In this document: positions 44,558-54,188 of the stretch, in pieces
Position numbering within the stretch: position 1 is the first letter of the stretch
How the letters are laid out: every line of letters begins with the position of its first letter
NCBI RefSeq assembly: GCF_039614765.1
Contig: NZ_CP154879.1
Location: 620,001-684,000 of the forward strand
Reading direction: 5' to 3'
Length of the DNA stretch: 64,000 nt
Origin: Castellaniella sp. MT123
GTDB lineage: Bacteria; Pseudomonadota; Gammaproteobacteria; Burkholderiales; Burkholderiaceae_B
Made by a program: the position numbers and the translations under genes
Notes under the pieces: generated by a model
Database searches by the model: none
The model's input: only the letters and a program-made list of their open reading frames with translations
What the model was told of the DNA's origin: nothing

Positions 44558-46670
44558 ATCCGATCAAACATACGGCGTGTCCGCCACGACGCGGTGGCCT
44601 GACTGGCTGCGGTATTCCGACGAAGAGACCTCGCGGGATCTGGATGTCGCCTTTGCCAGGCTGCTGGCGGATCAGGCGCCGCAGGCCGGCGAACCGGCAT
44701 TGCGTCTGGCGATGCTGTGCAGCGCGCAGCTCGCGCAGGGGCATTCCTGCCTGGACATCCAGCCATGGTACCCGGCCCAGGATGCCAGCCGCGACACGAC
44801 GGTCTCCAGCATGACAGGCAGCGACGCGGGCGGCATCGTGCGGCCTCGCTGGCTGCCACCCGACCTGGCGGACTGCCTGGCCGCGCTGGCACGGGCGCCG
44901 TTCGTCGGTGACGGGTCTGGCGACGAGCCGCTCGTGCTGCACGGAACCCGCCTGTATCTTGCCCGGTACTGGCGCGCCGGCCTGCGGATCCGCCAGACCA
45001 TCGCGATGCGCCTGTCCGGGCCGTCCGAGGATGCGGCGGATCCGCGACAGGCGCGGGACTGGCTGGATCGTCTGTTTCCGGCGCCGTCGGATATGCTGGA
45101 CTGGCAAAAGCTGGCCTGCGCCGTGGCGCTGCTGCGGCGCTTCAGCATCGTCACCGGCGGGCCGGGGACGGGCAAGACGACCACCGTGGTGCGCCTGCTG
45201 GCGGTGCTGCAGGGGCTGGCCCTTGCACGAGGGCGGGCGCAAGGGCTGCGCATCCGGCTCGCGGCGCCCACCGGCAAGGCGGCCGCGCGGCTCAACGAAT
45301 CCATCGCCGGCAAACTGCGGGAACTGGCCGACACCGGGGACGATGCTTTGCGGGCGGCGCTGGCCTGTGTGCCTTCCCAGGTCGTCACGCTGCATCGCCT
45401 GCTGGGCAGCCGGCCAGGGACGCGTCGCCTGGCCCATGACGCGGGCAGGCCCCTGGATCTGGACGTGCTGGTGATCGACGAAGCGTCGATGATGGACATC
45501 GAGATGATGGATGCGGTGCTGGCGGCCCTGCCAGCCGATGCGCGCCTGATCCTGCTGGGGGACAAGGACCAACTGGCTTCCGTCGAAGCCGGCGCGGTGC
45601 TGGGCGAACTATGCGCCCGGGCCGAGGGTGGGCATTACTGGATGCGCACCTGCGAGCAGCTGGCCGCCCTGTCCGGACAGGATCTGCGGGCTGCGGCGCG
45701 GGACCCCGCGCTCAGCGGTGTGGAGGCCGGCCTCGCCCACTGGCCGGATGACGCGGGTACGGAACTGGATCAGGCAGTGGTGATGTTGCGCCGCAGCATG
45801 CGTTTCGGACCCGACAGCGGCATCGGGCAGTTTGCCACGGCCGTCAATCGCGGGCGGATGCCAACCGTGCGAGAACTCCTCGACAAACCGCCGGCCGATC
45901 TGCGTTGCATCCGGCATGCCGGTTCGGCAGCCAGCCATCCTGCTGACGTGGCTGGCTTCAGCGCAGAGGTGGGCCTCGCCGCTGTCGGCGAGCGAGAGGA
46001 CTGGCTGACCGAGTCCGGCGTTCTTGGCACGACCGGATACCCGGCGCTGTTTACCCTGATCAAAAACCAACGCCCGCCGCGCGAGGCGCCGATGAGTCGC
46101 TGGGATGCCTGGGCCCTGTCGATCCTGGCACAACAGACCCGTTTTCAGGTGCTGTGCGCGGTGCGCGAAGGGCCTTGGGGTGTGCAGGGTCTCAATCAGC
46201 GGATCGAATCCCGTCTGCGGGCGGCCGGTCTCGTGCTGGCCGGACCCAACGCCTGGTATGCGGGAAGGCCTGTCCTGGTGCGGCGCAATCTGCCCGTCCT
46301 GGGCCTGGCCAACGGCGACATCGGTGTGGCGCTACCCGTGCCCGATCCGGGGCGGGCCGATGGCTGGACACTGCGCGTGGCTTTCGCGGGCGCGGCCCAG
46401 GGGGCAGTGCGCTGGGTGTCTCCGGCGCGCCTGCCAGCCATCGAGACCGTGTATGCGCTGACCGTACACAAGTCCCAGGGTTCGGAATTCGACCAGGTCG
46501 TGCTGGTGCTGCCCGACGTGCCAGGGCCGTTGGTGACGCGGGAACTGCTCTATACCGGTGTCACCCGTGCCCGCCGGTCCCTGGCGTTGGTGCTGCCGGG
46601 CGGTGACGCGGTCCTGCGGCATGCCGTCCTGCATCCCACCCGGAGGGCGGGTGGCGTCTGGAACCCCTGA
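44550..46670 (+). CDS. recD: Exodeoxyribonuclease V alpha subunit (RecD)
   Basis: A 706-residue SF1B helicase. Walker A GGPGTGKTTTVVRLLA lies near residue 203, motif II LVIDEASMMDIEMM, then LILLGDKDQLASVEAGAVLGE, and the C-terminal motif ALTVHKSQGSEFDQVVLVLP. The N-terminal domain is about 150 residues. E. coli RecD is 608, so this copy is somewhat long, with extra sequence between the motifs (a stretch around 375-470). AGGAGG at 44535-44540 supports ATG 44550, which overlaps recB by 8 bases. Confidence 0.94.
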   Translation: MTESDQTYGVSATTRWPDWLRYSDEETSRDLDVAFARLLADQAPQAGEPALRLAMLCSAQLAQGHSCLDIQPWYPAQDASRDTTVSSMTGSDAGGIVRPRWLPPDLADCLAALARAPFVGDGSGDEPLVLHGTRLYLARYWRAGLRIRQTIAMRLSGPSEDAADPRQARDWLDRLFPAPSDMLDWQKLACAVALLRRFSIVTGGPGTGKTTTVVRLLAVLQGLALARGRAQGLRIRLAAPTGKAAARLNESIAGKLRELADTGDDALRAALACVPSQVVTLHRLLGSRPGTRRLAHDAGRPLDLDVLVIDEASMMDIEMMDAVLAALPADARLILLGDKDQLASVEAGAVLGELCARAEGGHYWMRTCEQLAALSGQDLRAAARDPALSGVEAGLAHWPDDAGTELDQAVVMLRRSMRFGPDSGIGQFATAVNRGRMPTVRELLDKPPADLRCIRHAGSAASHPADVAGFSAEVGLAAVGEREDWLTESGVLGTTGYPALFTLIKNQRPPREAPMSRWDAWALSILAQQTRFQVLCAVREGPWGVQGLNQRIESRLRAAGLVLAGPNAWYAGRPVLVRRNLPVLGLANGDIGVALPVPDPGRADGWTLRVAFAGAAQGAVRWVSPARLPAIETVYALTVHKSQGSEFDQVVLVLPDVPGPLVTRELLYTGVTRARRSLALVLPGGDAVLRHAVLHPTRRAGGVWNP

Positions 46671-46743
46671 CGGGTTTGCGCCAGCGCAGGGCGCAGTTCA
46701 GTCCCGCGCCGCTAAAATGGATTTCAGTTCAGAAGGAGACACC

Positions 46744-48390
46744 ATGACCTCGATGTACGATCAGGATCTGCCCCAGACGTCCGCCAATTTCGCACCGTTG
46801 ACGCCCTTGCTCTATCTCGAGCGGGCCGCCGATGTCTATCCGTACCGCCTGGCGGTGGCGCATGGTTTGGGCGATGCGGCCATCCGTTTCAGTTGGGCGG
46901 ATCTGTACCAACGCTGCCGGCGTCTGGCCAGTGCACTGACTACCCGTGGGATCGGCCGGGGTGATACGGTGGCCGTGATGCTGCCCAACACCCCGGCGAT
47001 GGTCGAGGCGCATTTCGGCATCCCCATGAGCGGCGCCGTGCTGAACACCCTGAACACCCGGCTGGATGCCGCCACGCTGGCCTTCATGCTGGACCACGGT
47101 GAAGCCCGCGTCGTGATCGTCGACCGCGAGTTTTCCCGGGTCATGCGCGAAGCCCTGGCACTGCGCACGCGGGCCGAGCCGATCCTGGTCGTGGACGTGA
47201 ATGACCCTCTGTACGACGGCCCCGGCGAAGCCATCGGCACACTGGACTACGAGGCCCTGCTGGCGCAGGGTGATCCTGACTTTGCCTGGGTCATGCCGCA
47301 GTCCGAATGGGATGCGATTTCCCTGAACTACACCAGCGGCACCACCGGCAACCCGAAGGGCGTCGTCTATCATCACCGGGGCGCCGCCATCAATGCCGTC
47401 TCCAACATCCTGGAATGGGACATGCCCAAGCACGCGGTCTATCTGTGGACGCTGCCCATGTTCCATTGCAATGGCTGGTGCTTTCCCTGGACCGTCGCGG
47501 CGCGCGCCGGCGTCAATGTGTGCCTGCGACGGGTGGACGCCGGTGCCATGATCGATCTCATGGTGGAACACGGCGTCACGCACTACTGCGGCGCACCGAT
47601 CGTGCAGAGCATGCTGGTCAACGCGCCGCAGGCGGTGCGCGAGCGGATTCCGGCCGGCATCAGTGCCATGGTCGCAGGCGCCGCCCCGCCGGCGTCGATC
47701 ATCGAAGGCATGGAATCCATTGGCGTTGACCTGACTCACGTCTATGGCCTGACCGAGGTTTACGGACCCGCCACGGTCTGCGCCAAACATGCCGCCTGGG
47801 ACGCGCTGGACATCGGCGAGCGGGCGCGCCTGAACGCACGCCAGGGGGTGCGGTATCACCTGGAGAAATCCGCAGCGGTGCTCGACCCGGCGTCCATGCA
47901 GCCGGTTCCGGCCGACGGACAAACCATGGGCGAGATCATGTTCCAGGGGAACATCTGCATGAAGGGCTATCTGAAGAACCCCCAAGCCACCCAGGAAGCC
48001 TTCGCGGGCGGCTGGTTCCATAGCGGCGATCTGGCCGTCATGGATCCGGACGGTTATATCAAGATCAAGGACCGATCGAAGGACATCATCATTTCCGGCG
48101 GTGAAAACATCTCTTCGATCGAGGTCGAGGACGTACTGTATCGCCATCCGGCGGTGTTGGCCGCTGCCGTCGTGGCGCGGCCCGACGAGCGCTGGGGCGA
48201 AACACCCTGCGCCTTCATCGAACTCAAGGCCGATTCGCAGGTGACGGCCGAGGACATCATCGCGCATTGCAAGGCGCATCTGGCGGGCTTCAAGGTCCCG
48301 CGCCGCGTCATTTTCGGCGAGCTGCCGAAAACGTCGACGGGCAAGATCCAGAAGTTCGAGCTGCGTCAGCGAGCGGCCGAGGCGGAATGA
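46744..48390 (+). CDS. AMP-binding acyl-CoA synthetase (medium-chain fatty acid/AlkK-like type)
   Basis: A 548-residue ATP-dependent CoA ligase of the ANL superfamily. Motifs: P-loop YTSGTTGNPKGVVYHH, A5 VYGLTEVYGP, A7 GWFHSGDLAVMDPDGY, hinge IKDRSKDIIISGGENISSIEVE, and catalytic Lys in TSTGKIQKFELR. The WTLPMFHCNGWCFPW segment is typical of the medium-chain AlkK/acyl-CoA ligase group. It would activate a fatty or similar acid to its CoA ester. AAGGAGA before ATG 46744 decides the start over ATG 46716. The stop overlaps the next gene by ATGA. Confidence 0.88.
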   Translation: MTSMYDQDLPQTSANFAPLTPLLYLERAADVYPYRLAVAHGLGDAAIRFSWADLYQRCRRLASALTTRGIGRGDTVAVMLPNTPAMVEAHFGIPMSGAVLNTLNTRLDAATLAFMLDHGEARVVIVDREFSRVMREALALRTRAEPILVVDVNDPLYDGPGEAIGTLDYEALLAQGDPDFAWVMPQSEWDAISLNYTSGTTGNPKGVVYHHRGAAINAVSNILEWDMPKHAVYLWTLPMFHCNGWCFPWTVAARAGVNVCLRRVDAGAMIDLMVEHGVTHYCGAPIVQSMLVNAPQAVRERIPAGISAMVAGAAPPASIIEGMESIGVDLTHVYGLTEVYGPATVCAKHAAWDALDIGERARLNARQGVRYHLEKSAAVLDPASMQPVPADGQTMGEIMFQGNICMKGYLKNPQATQEAFAGGWFHSGDLAVMDPDGYIKIKDRSKDIIISGGENISSIEVEDVLYRHPAVLAAAVVARPDERWGETPCAFIELKADSQVTAEDIIAHCKAHLAGFKVPRRVIFGELPKTSTGKIQKFELRQRAAEAE

Positions 48391-49901
48391 ATCCGCTATC
48401 CGAGGCGCCCTGCGATGCGCACGTGCTGCTCGACCCGGCGCAGATGGCCCGGGCCGACCGGGCGGCGATCGCCTCGGGAGTGACCGGTGTGCGACTCATG
48501 GCGGCAGCAGGCGCCGCCGTCGCGCGTGCCATCCGCGAGCGCTGGTCACCAAGGCCAACCGTCATTCTGTGCGGTCCGGGCAATAACGGCGGTGATGGGT
48601 TTATCGTTGCCCATCTGCTGCGTGCGGCCGGCTGGTCCGTGCGTGTGGCACTGTGGGGGAATCGCGCCGATCTGCGTTGCGACGCCGCCCGTGCGGCGCA
48701 GGAATGGGGTGGTCCCATCGAGACCGCCGACGCGAAATCCCCGCAGGGGGCGGCGCTGATCATTGATGGCCTGCTGGGAGCGGGCCTCAGCCGCGCGCCG
48801 GCAGGTGCGCTGCAAGCGCTGATCCAGGCCATCAATGCGACCGGTGTACCGGTCTGCGCCATCGATGTGCCTACGGGGCTGGACGGTGCGACCGGCCAGA
48901 GCCCAGGGGCGGCGATCCAGGCCGATCTGACGGTCACCTTCTTTCGCCGCAAGCCCGGGCACCTGCTGCTGCCGGGGCGCCTGCTGTGCGGCGAACTACG
49001 GTGCGCCGACATCGGAATCCCGGCCTCGGTGCTGGGGCCGATCGCGTCGCAGACCTGGATCAATGATCCGGACCTGTGGCAGTCGCTCTTTCCCTGGCCG
49101 CGCACCGGTGACCACAAATATCGGCGTGGACACGTCCTGGTGGTCGGTGGGGGTGTCATGCTGGGAGCCAGTCGCCTGGCCTGTCTGGCGGCGGCCCGCA
49201 TCGGGGCCGGATTGGTGACGCTGGCCGTGCCACCCTCCGCCTGGGCGATCCAGGCGGGCGCACTGACGTCCGTCATGGTCGAATCCCTGCCCAACGATGG
49301 GGGGCTGGCTGACGCCCTGACCGATGCGCGCCGCAACGTCTTGCTGATCGGCCCCGGGTTGGGCCGTTCTCCGGTCGCGCAGCGTCAGGTGCTGGACTTG
49401 CTGGCCAGCGGGCGGCCTTGCGTGCTGGATGCCGATGCGCTCAGCGCCTTTGGCGACCGGCCCGATACGCTGCTGGACAGGCTGCATGCGCAGTGCGTGC
49501 TGACACCGCACGAGGGCGAATTTGCCCGCCTGTTCAGCCTGGATGGCGATAAACTGCGGCGTGCACGGGCTGCGGCCCAACGCAGCGGTGCGGTGATCGT
49601 CCTGAAAGGCGCGGATACCGTGATCGCGGCGCCGGATGGGCGCTGCGTCATCAATGACAATGCGCCGCCGACACTGGCCACCGCCGGGGCGGGGGACGTG
49701 CTGGCGGGCTGCATCGCCGGTCTGCTGGCGGGCGGCATGCCGGTCTTTGAGGCCGCCTGCGCCGCAGTCTGGCTGCATGGTCTGGCGGCCGATCGCCTGG
49801 GCTGGGGCCTGCTGGCGGAGGATCTGCCCGGCGCCTTGCCCGGCGCGCTGGAATCCCTGGCGCGCCTGGACGAACACAGAATGGATAGCACGCATGGCTG
49901 A
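48387..49901 (+). CDS. nnr: Bifunctional NAD(P)HX epimerase / ADP-dependent NAD(P)HX dehydratase
   Basis: A 504-residue two-domain repair enzyme (YjeF type). Residues 1-215 are the epimerase part (CGPGNNGGDGFIVAHLLR, IDGLLGAGLSR, IDVPTGLDGATGQ). Residues 235-500 are the ribokinase-like dehydratase (RGHVLVVGGG, LIGPGLGRS, LTPHEGEFARLF, TAGAGDVLAGCIAGLLAGG). It restores hydrated NAD(P)H to the active cofactors. ATG 48387 overlaps the ligase stop, and its own stop overlaps the HAD gene start. Confidence 0.93.
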   Translation: MNPLSEAPCDAHVLLDPAQMARADRAAIASGVTGVRLMAAAGAAVARAIRERWSPRPTVILCGPGNNGGDGFIVAHLLRAAGWSVRVALWGNRADLRCDAARAAQEWGGPIETADAKSPQGAALIIDGLLGAGLSRAPAGALQALIQAINATGVPVCAIDVPTGLDGATGQSPGAAIQADLTVTFFRRKPGHLLLPGRLLCGELRCADIGIPASVLGPIASQTWINDPDLWQSLFPWPRTGDHKYRRGHVLVVGGGVMLGASRLACLAAARIGAGLVTLAVPPSAWAIQAGALTSVMVESLPNDGGLADALTDARRNVLLIGPGLGRSPVAQRQVLDLLASGRPCVLDADALSAFGDRPDTLLDRLHAQCVLTPHEGEFARLFSLDGDKLRRARAAAQRSGAVIVLKGADTVIAAPDGRCVINDNAPPTLATAGAGDVLAGCIAGLLAGGMPVFEAACAAVWLHGLAADRLGWGLLAEDLPGALPGALESLARLDEHRMDSTHG

Positions 49902-50742
49902 TGTCATCGCACTGGTCTTCGATTTCGACGATACACTCGCGCCAGACAGCACCTCCGGGTTTCTGCAGGAGATCGGCGTGGATCCGGACGCATTCTGGCG
50001 CGATCAGGTCGGACCTCTGCTGGATCATGAAGACTGGGATCCGGTGCCAGCCTACCTGTATCACATGCTGGAACTCTCGCGTTCCGGCGGGTATGGCCGC
50101 ATTACCCGGGAACGCCTCCAGGACTGGGGGCGCCGCCTGCCGCTGCATGATGGGGTGGATACGCTTTTCGATCGGTTGCGGGCCAGCTTGCGCCAGGCGC
50201 ATCCGACCGTCCAGCTGGAGTTCTATCTGATCTCCAGCGGGATCGGTGACGTCCTGCGAGGCACTCCGATCGCCGAGCAGTTCTCCGACATCTGGGCTTC
50301 GGAATTTCATTACGATGCGACCGGCGCGATCGATTTCCCCCGGCGCGTGGTCAGCTTCACCGACAAGACCCGGTATCTGTTCCATATCCAGAAGGGCATC
50401 ATCGGCCCCGAATCCCGCAACAAGCCCTTCGAGGTCAACCGCAAGGTGGCCGCCGACAAGCTGAGGGTGCCGTTCGAACAGATGATCTTTGTGGGCGACG
50501 GCTATACCGACATCCCCTGTTTCTCCCTGATCCGCCGGTCGGGCGGCGTCGCTTTCGGGGTCTGGGATGCGCGCCACAAGGAAAAGCGCAGCCGGGCCTG
50601 GGGCTTCATCGAGGATGGCCGGGTCTCGAACCTGAATCAGGCGCGCTTTGATGATGCCGCCGAACTCTATCCCTTGCTCGAGGCCGCCGTGGAAAGCCTG
50701 GCCTCGAAGATCATCCTCAAGACGCGGACTTACGGTGGCTAG
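49894..50742 (+). CDS. HAD-superfamily phosphatase (phosphoserine phosphatase-like)
   Basis: A 282-residue haloacid dehalogenase-type hydrolase. Motif I is LVFDFDDTLAPD (nucleophile D10, D12), motif II LISSGIGDVL, motif III includes K in NRKVAADK and motif IV VGDGYTDIPCF. The cap domain between motifs I and II is helical. The substrate is not evident. ATG 49894 overlaps the end of the NAD(P)HX gene by 8 bases; the following tadA frame can begin at GTG 50735, before this gene's stop. Confidence 0.84.
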   Translation: MADVIALVFDFDDTLAPDSTSGFLQEIGVDPDAFWRDQVGPLLDHEDWDPVPAYLYHMLELSRSGGYGRITRERLQDWGRRLPLHDGVDTLFDRLRASLRQAHPTVQLEFYLISSGIGDVLRGTPIAEQFSDIWASEFHYDATGAIDFPRRVVSFTDKTRYLFHIQKGIIGPESRNKPFEVNRKVAADKLRVPFEQMIFVGDGYTDIPCFSLIRRSGGVAFGVWDARHKEKRSRAWGFIEDGRVSNLNQARFDDAAELYPLLEAAVESLASKIILKTRTYGG

Positions 50743-52420
50743 GAAATCCGCAATCACTGCGATCGCATCGGATCGATCCGTCGACCAGGCTTCCGTTGCT
50801 CATCCGCTGGCGGGGCACCGTCATGCGACCGGAGGCGAAGGGGCACTGGACGATGATCAGGCCATGGCGCTCGCACTGGAACAGGCCCGGCTGGCTGCCA
50901 GCCTCGACGAGGTCCCTGTCGGGGCGGTAGTACTGGATGCGCGCGGGTGCGTGCTTGCCACCGGGCACAATCGCACGATCCTGGACCGGGACCCTACCGC
51001 GCATGCCGAGATCGTTGCCTTGCGCGCCGCCGCCCGGCTGCTGGACAATTACCGCCTGACCGGCGCGCGCCTGTATGTCACGCTGGAACCCTGCGCTATG
51101 TGTCTGGGCGCCATGTTCCATGCCCGCCTGACCGAAATCGTCTACGGCGCCCCCGACCCCAAGACCGGCGCCTGCGGCGGCGTGGTGGATCTCAGCGGCC
51201 AGACGCGATTGAACCACCACGCCACGGTGCGCGGCGGCATCCGCGCGGAGGAGGGCGGCGCGCTACTGCGTGCGTTCTTTCGCGCGCGGCGCGTGGCGGC
51301 GCGCCAGCCGCTACCGGGACCGTCCTCGGCAATGACGGGAGGCCTGGATCTGTCCGGTTCTTTGCCGGGGCTTGGTGCCGCCCCTTCGCCCCAGGCTTAT
51401 ATTCATCAGGATTCACTGCACATGAAGAAAAACCAATCCACAGCCGTTGCGGCTTCCTCCGGAAAGAACGCGGAGCATACCCACTGGGTTTGCCAGGATG
51501 ACGACGGTCACGTGCATCAGCACGAAGCCCCTTCGGGTATCTACCTGATCTCGCCCTCGGGCGCCGTGCCGGATCCGGCGGCACTCGATTTGTCGGTCGA
51601 GCGACTGAAGGCGATGGGCTATCGGGTCACCGTCGATCGCACAGCCCGAGCCGTGCACGAGCGGTTTGCCGGCACCGACAAGCAGCGTCTGGCGAGCATC
51701 CAGCGTGCCTTGAAGCAGAAGCATCCTGTGGTCATGGCGACGCGCGGCGGCTATGGCCTGAGCCGCCTGCTGCCTTTCATCGACTGGCAGGCCGTCGCCG
51801 ACAGCGGCAAGACCTTCATCGGCCAGAGCGATTTCACCGCATTCAACCTGGCCCTGCTGGCGCGTACGGGCGCCGTCAGTCTTGCAGGCCCCACGGCTCT
51901 CTACGATTTTGGCGGCAAGAAAGTCGATGACCTGACCCAGGCGCTGTTCCAGGAAACCCTGTCGGGCGAGCTGGAGATCCTCAGCTTCGAATCCGCCGAT
52001 GCGGATTCCGTGGATGCGCGCGGCGTTCTGTGGGGTGGCAATCTGGCCATGGTGGCGTCGCTGGTCGGCACACCGTACCTGCCTGATATCCAAGGCGGTA
52101 TCTTGTTCCTGGAGGACATCGCGGAACATCCCTTCCGCGTCGAACGCATGCTGACCCAGCTGTGGCATGCCGGCGTGCTGGAAAAGCAGCATGCGATCGT
52201 TCTGGGGCATTTCACCGATTACCGGCTGGCGCCGCACGACAACGGCTACGATCTGGCCTCGGTGGTACGCTGGCTGCGCGCAACGGTGAAGGTTCCCGTC
52301 ATCACGGGTCTGCCGTACGGTCACGTCCGCGTGAAGGCGACGCTGCCGGTCGGGGCTCAGGTGGGCATCGCGACCGAGGACGGCATGGCGCATCTGGTGC
52401 TGCAGGAACATTCGCACTGA
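50735..52420 (+). CDS. tadA: In-frame fusion: tRNA-specific adenosine deaminase (TadA) plus LD-carboxypeptidase (LdcA)
   Basis: One uninterrupted frame of about 561 residues from GTG 50735 (ATG 50864 is the other possible start). Residues 40-195 are TadA: H90-A-E92 and P-C120-x2-C123 bind zinc, for A34-to-inosine editing of tRNA-Arg. From M230 (ATG 51422) follows an LD-carboxypeptidase (S66 peptidase) that trims tetrapeptide stems in murein recycling, with the nucleophile Ser in RGGYGLSRLLPFID. No stop codon separates them. The linker (about 196-229) is Pro/Ala/Gly-rich. LdcA may also be made on its own from ATG 51422, behind a weak AGGA at 51408; it has a His-rich N-terminus (HTHW...HVHQHE). 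Confidence 0.82.
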   Translation: MARKSAITAIASDRSVDQASVAHPLAGHRHATGGEGALDDDQAMALALEQARLAASLDEVPVGAVVLDARGCVLATGHNRTILDRDPTAHAEIVALRAAARLLDNYRLTGARLYVTLEPCAMCLGAMFHARLTEIVYGAPDPKTGACGGVVDLSGQTRLNHHATVRGGIRAEEGGALLRAFFRARRVAARQPLPGPSSAMTGGLDLSGSLPGLGAAPSPQAYIHQDSLHMKKNQSTAVAASSGKNAEHTHWVCQDDDGHVHQHEAPSGIYLISPSGAVPDPAALDLSVERLKAMGYRVTVDRTARAVHERFAGTDKQRLASIQRALKQKHPVVMATRGGYGLSRLLPFIDWQAVADSGKTFIGQSDFTAFNLALLARTGAVSLAGPTALYDFGGKKVDDLTQALFQETLSGELEILSFESADADSVDARGVLWGGNLAMVASLVGTPYLPDIQGGILFLEDIAEHPFRVERMLTQLWHAGVLEKQHAIVLGHFTDYRLAPHDNGYDLASVVRWLRATVKVPVITGLPYGHVRVKATLPVGAQVGIATEDGMAHLVLQEHSH

Positions 52421-52515
52421 CGTTTTGGTTGATCCGGGCGCTGTGGTCTGGCCTGTTTCCACACCTGTTAAACTAACGGGTTGTTTTGACATCATTTTTT
52501 CCAAATCCAGCCACC

Positions 52516-54117
52516 GTGATCTCCACCAATAATCTCACCATCCAGTTCGGCAGCAAACCCCTGTTCGAGAACGTCAGCGTCAAATTCGGCGATGGCAACC
52601 GCTATGGCCTGATCGGCGCCAACGGATCGGGCAAATCCACCCTGATGAAGATCATCGGTGGGGACCTGGAAGCTTCATCAGGCAATGTGGCGCTCGATCC
52701 GGGCGTACGCCTGGGCAAGTTGCGCCAGGACCAGTTTGCGTTCGAAGACCAGCGGGTGCTGGATGTTGTCATGATGGGGCACGTGGAAATGTGGCAGGCC
52801 ATGACCGATCGCGATGCCATCTACGCCGATCTGGAGGCCACGGAAGACGATTACATGCGCGCGGCCGAACTGGAAGGCAAATTCGCCGAATACGGCGGAT
52901 ATACTGCCGAAGCTCGCGCCGGCGAATTGCTGCTGGGGCTGGAAATCCCGGTCGAGCAGCATCAGCTGGCCATGCGCGAGATCGCTCCAGGTTGGAAATT
53001 GCGCGTCCTGCTGGCGCAGGCCCTGTTCTCCAACCCCGACGTGCTGCTGCTGGACGAGCCGACCAACAATCTGGACATCAATACGATCCGCTGGCTGGAA
53101 ACCGTGCTTAACGGCTACGACAGCACCATGATCATCATCAGCCACGACCGCCACTTCCTGAACCAGGTCTGCACCCATATGGCGGACCTGGATTACGGCG
53201 AACTGCGCGTGTATCCGGGCAACTACGATGACTACATGCTGGCCTCCACCCAGGCGCGCGAGCGCCAGGTGGCTGCCAACGCCCGGGCCAAGGAACGCGT
53301 CAGCGAGTTGCAGGACTTCGTGCGCCGCTTTGCCGCCAACAAATCGAAATCCCGCCAGGCCACCTCGCGCCTGAAGCAGATCGACCGCATCAAATCCGAA
53401 ACCGTCCAGGTCAAGCCCTCGTCGCGCCAGAACCCCTACATCCGCTTCGAGGTCAACAAGGTCCTGCACCGTCAGGCGGCTCACATCGAGGACCTGTCCA
53501 AAGCCTACGACCGGCCGATCATCCAGGGGCTTTCCACCATGATCGAGGCTGGCCAGAAGGTCGCCATCATCGGCGCCAACGGGGTGGGGAAGACCACGCT
53601 GCTGCGCCTGCTGGCCGGCAATCTGTCGCCCGATGACGGGCACGTGCGCTGGTCGGAAAACGCCGACATCGGCTACATGGCGCAGGACGTCTCGGATCAG
53701 TTCGATTCGGATCGCGACCTCTTCGACTGGATGACCGACTATCGCCAACCGGGCGACGAGGACCAATCGATCCGCTCGGTGCTGGGGCGTCTGCTGTTTT
53801 CCGGCGACGAGATCACCAAGGCGGTGCGGGTGCTGTCGGGCGGCGAAAAGAACCGCATGAGCTTCGGGCGCCTGATGCTGGGCCGGCACAACGTCATGCT
53901 GATGGATGAGCCGACCAACCACCTGGACATGGAATCCATCGAATCCTTGCAGTACGCGCTGGAACAATACCAGGGCACCCTGGTGTTCGTGTCGCACGAT
54001 CGCCAGTTCGTCTCGGGCGTGGCCACCCGGGTCATCGAAATCCTGCCGGATGGCCGCTTGAACGACTACCCGGGCACCTACGAGGAATATCTGGCCTCGC
54101 AGGGCATCGAAGCCTGA
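52516..54117 (+). CDS. ybiT: ABC-F family ATPase (YbiT-like)
   Basis: A 533-residue soluble protein with two ABC ATPase domains and no membrane segment. First Walker [13 protein letters not shown], Walker [13 protein letters not shown]; second Walker [13 protein letters not shown], signature [12 protein letters not shown], Walker [12 protein letters not shown]; a charged linker with [27 protein letters not shown] joins them. Length and the start [24 protein letters not shown] fit YbiT, a ribosome-associated ABC-F protein. GTG 52516 is chosen to match YbiT; TTG 52486 would add ten residues. Confidence 0.9.
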   Translation: MISTNNLTIQFGSKPLFENVSVKFGDGNRYGLIGANGSGKSTLMKIIGGDLEASSGNVALDPGVRLGKLRQDQFAFEDQRVLDVVMMGHVEMWQAMTDRDAIYADLEATEDDYMRAAELEGKFAEYGGYTAEARAGELLLGLEIPVEQHQLAMREIAPGWKLRVLLAQALFSNPDVLLLDEPTNNLDINTIRWLETVLNGYDSTMIIISHDRHFLNQVCTHMADLDYGELRVYPGNYDDYMLASTQARERQVAANARAKERVSELQDFVRRFAANKSKSRQATSRLKQIDRIKSETVQVKPSSRQNPYIRFEVNKVLHRQAAHIEDLSKAYDRPIIQGLSTMIEAGQKVAIIGANGVGKTTLLRLLAGNLSPDDGHVRWSENADIGYMAQDVSDQFDSDRDLFDWMTDYRQPGDEDQSIRSVLGRLLFSGDEITKAVRVLSGGEKNRMSFGRLMLGRHNVMLMDEPTNHLDMESIESLQYALEQYQGTLVFVSHDRQFVSGVATRVIEILPDGRLNDYPGTYEEYLASQGIEA

Positions 54118-54120
54118 TTC

Positions 54121-54174
54121 CCGGAGCCGGTGATGCTGCGATCAGGCTCCGGTGGCTGCGGGACGAGGTCCCGC
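54121..54174 (+). terminator. Double hairpin after the ABC-F gene
   Basis: CCGGAGCC (54121-54128) pairs with GGCTCCGG (54145-54152), and GCGGGAC (54158-54164) pairs with GTCCCGC (54168-54174) around GAG. The first begins 4 bases after the ABC-F stop. They sit before the YigZ-like start, whose GTG 54189 has no clear ribosome-binding site, so they may end or attenuate the transcript. Confidence 0.45.
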
Positions 54175-54188
54175 CGGGTCGGCCTGTC

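Noticed and set aside
46671-46743. Short gap after recD as a possible small RNA or terminator
   Set aside because: Only small imperfect GC repeats are present, with no convincing stem and T-run; likely just the leader of the acyl-CoA ligase gene.
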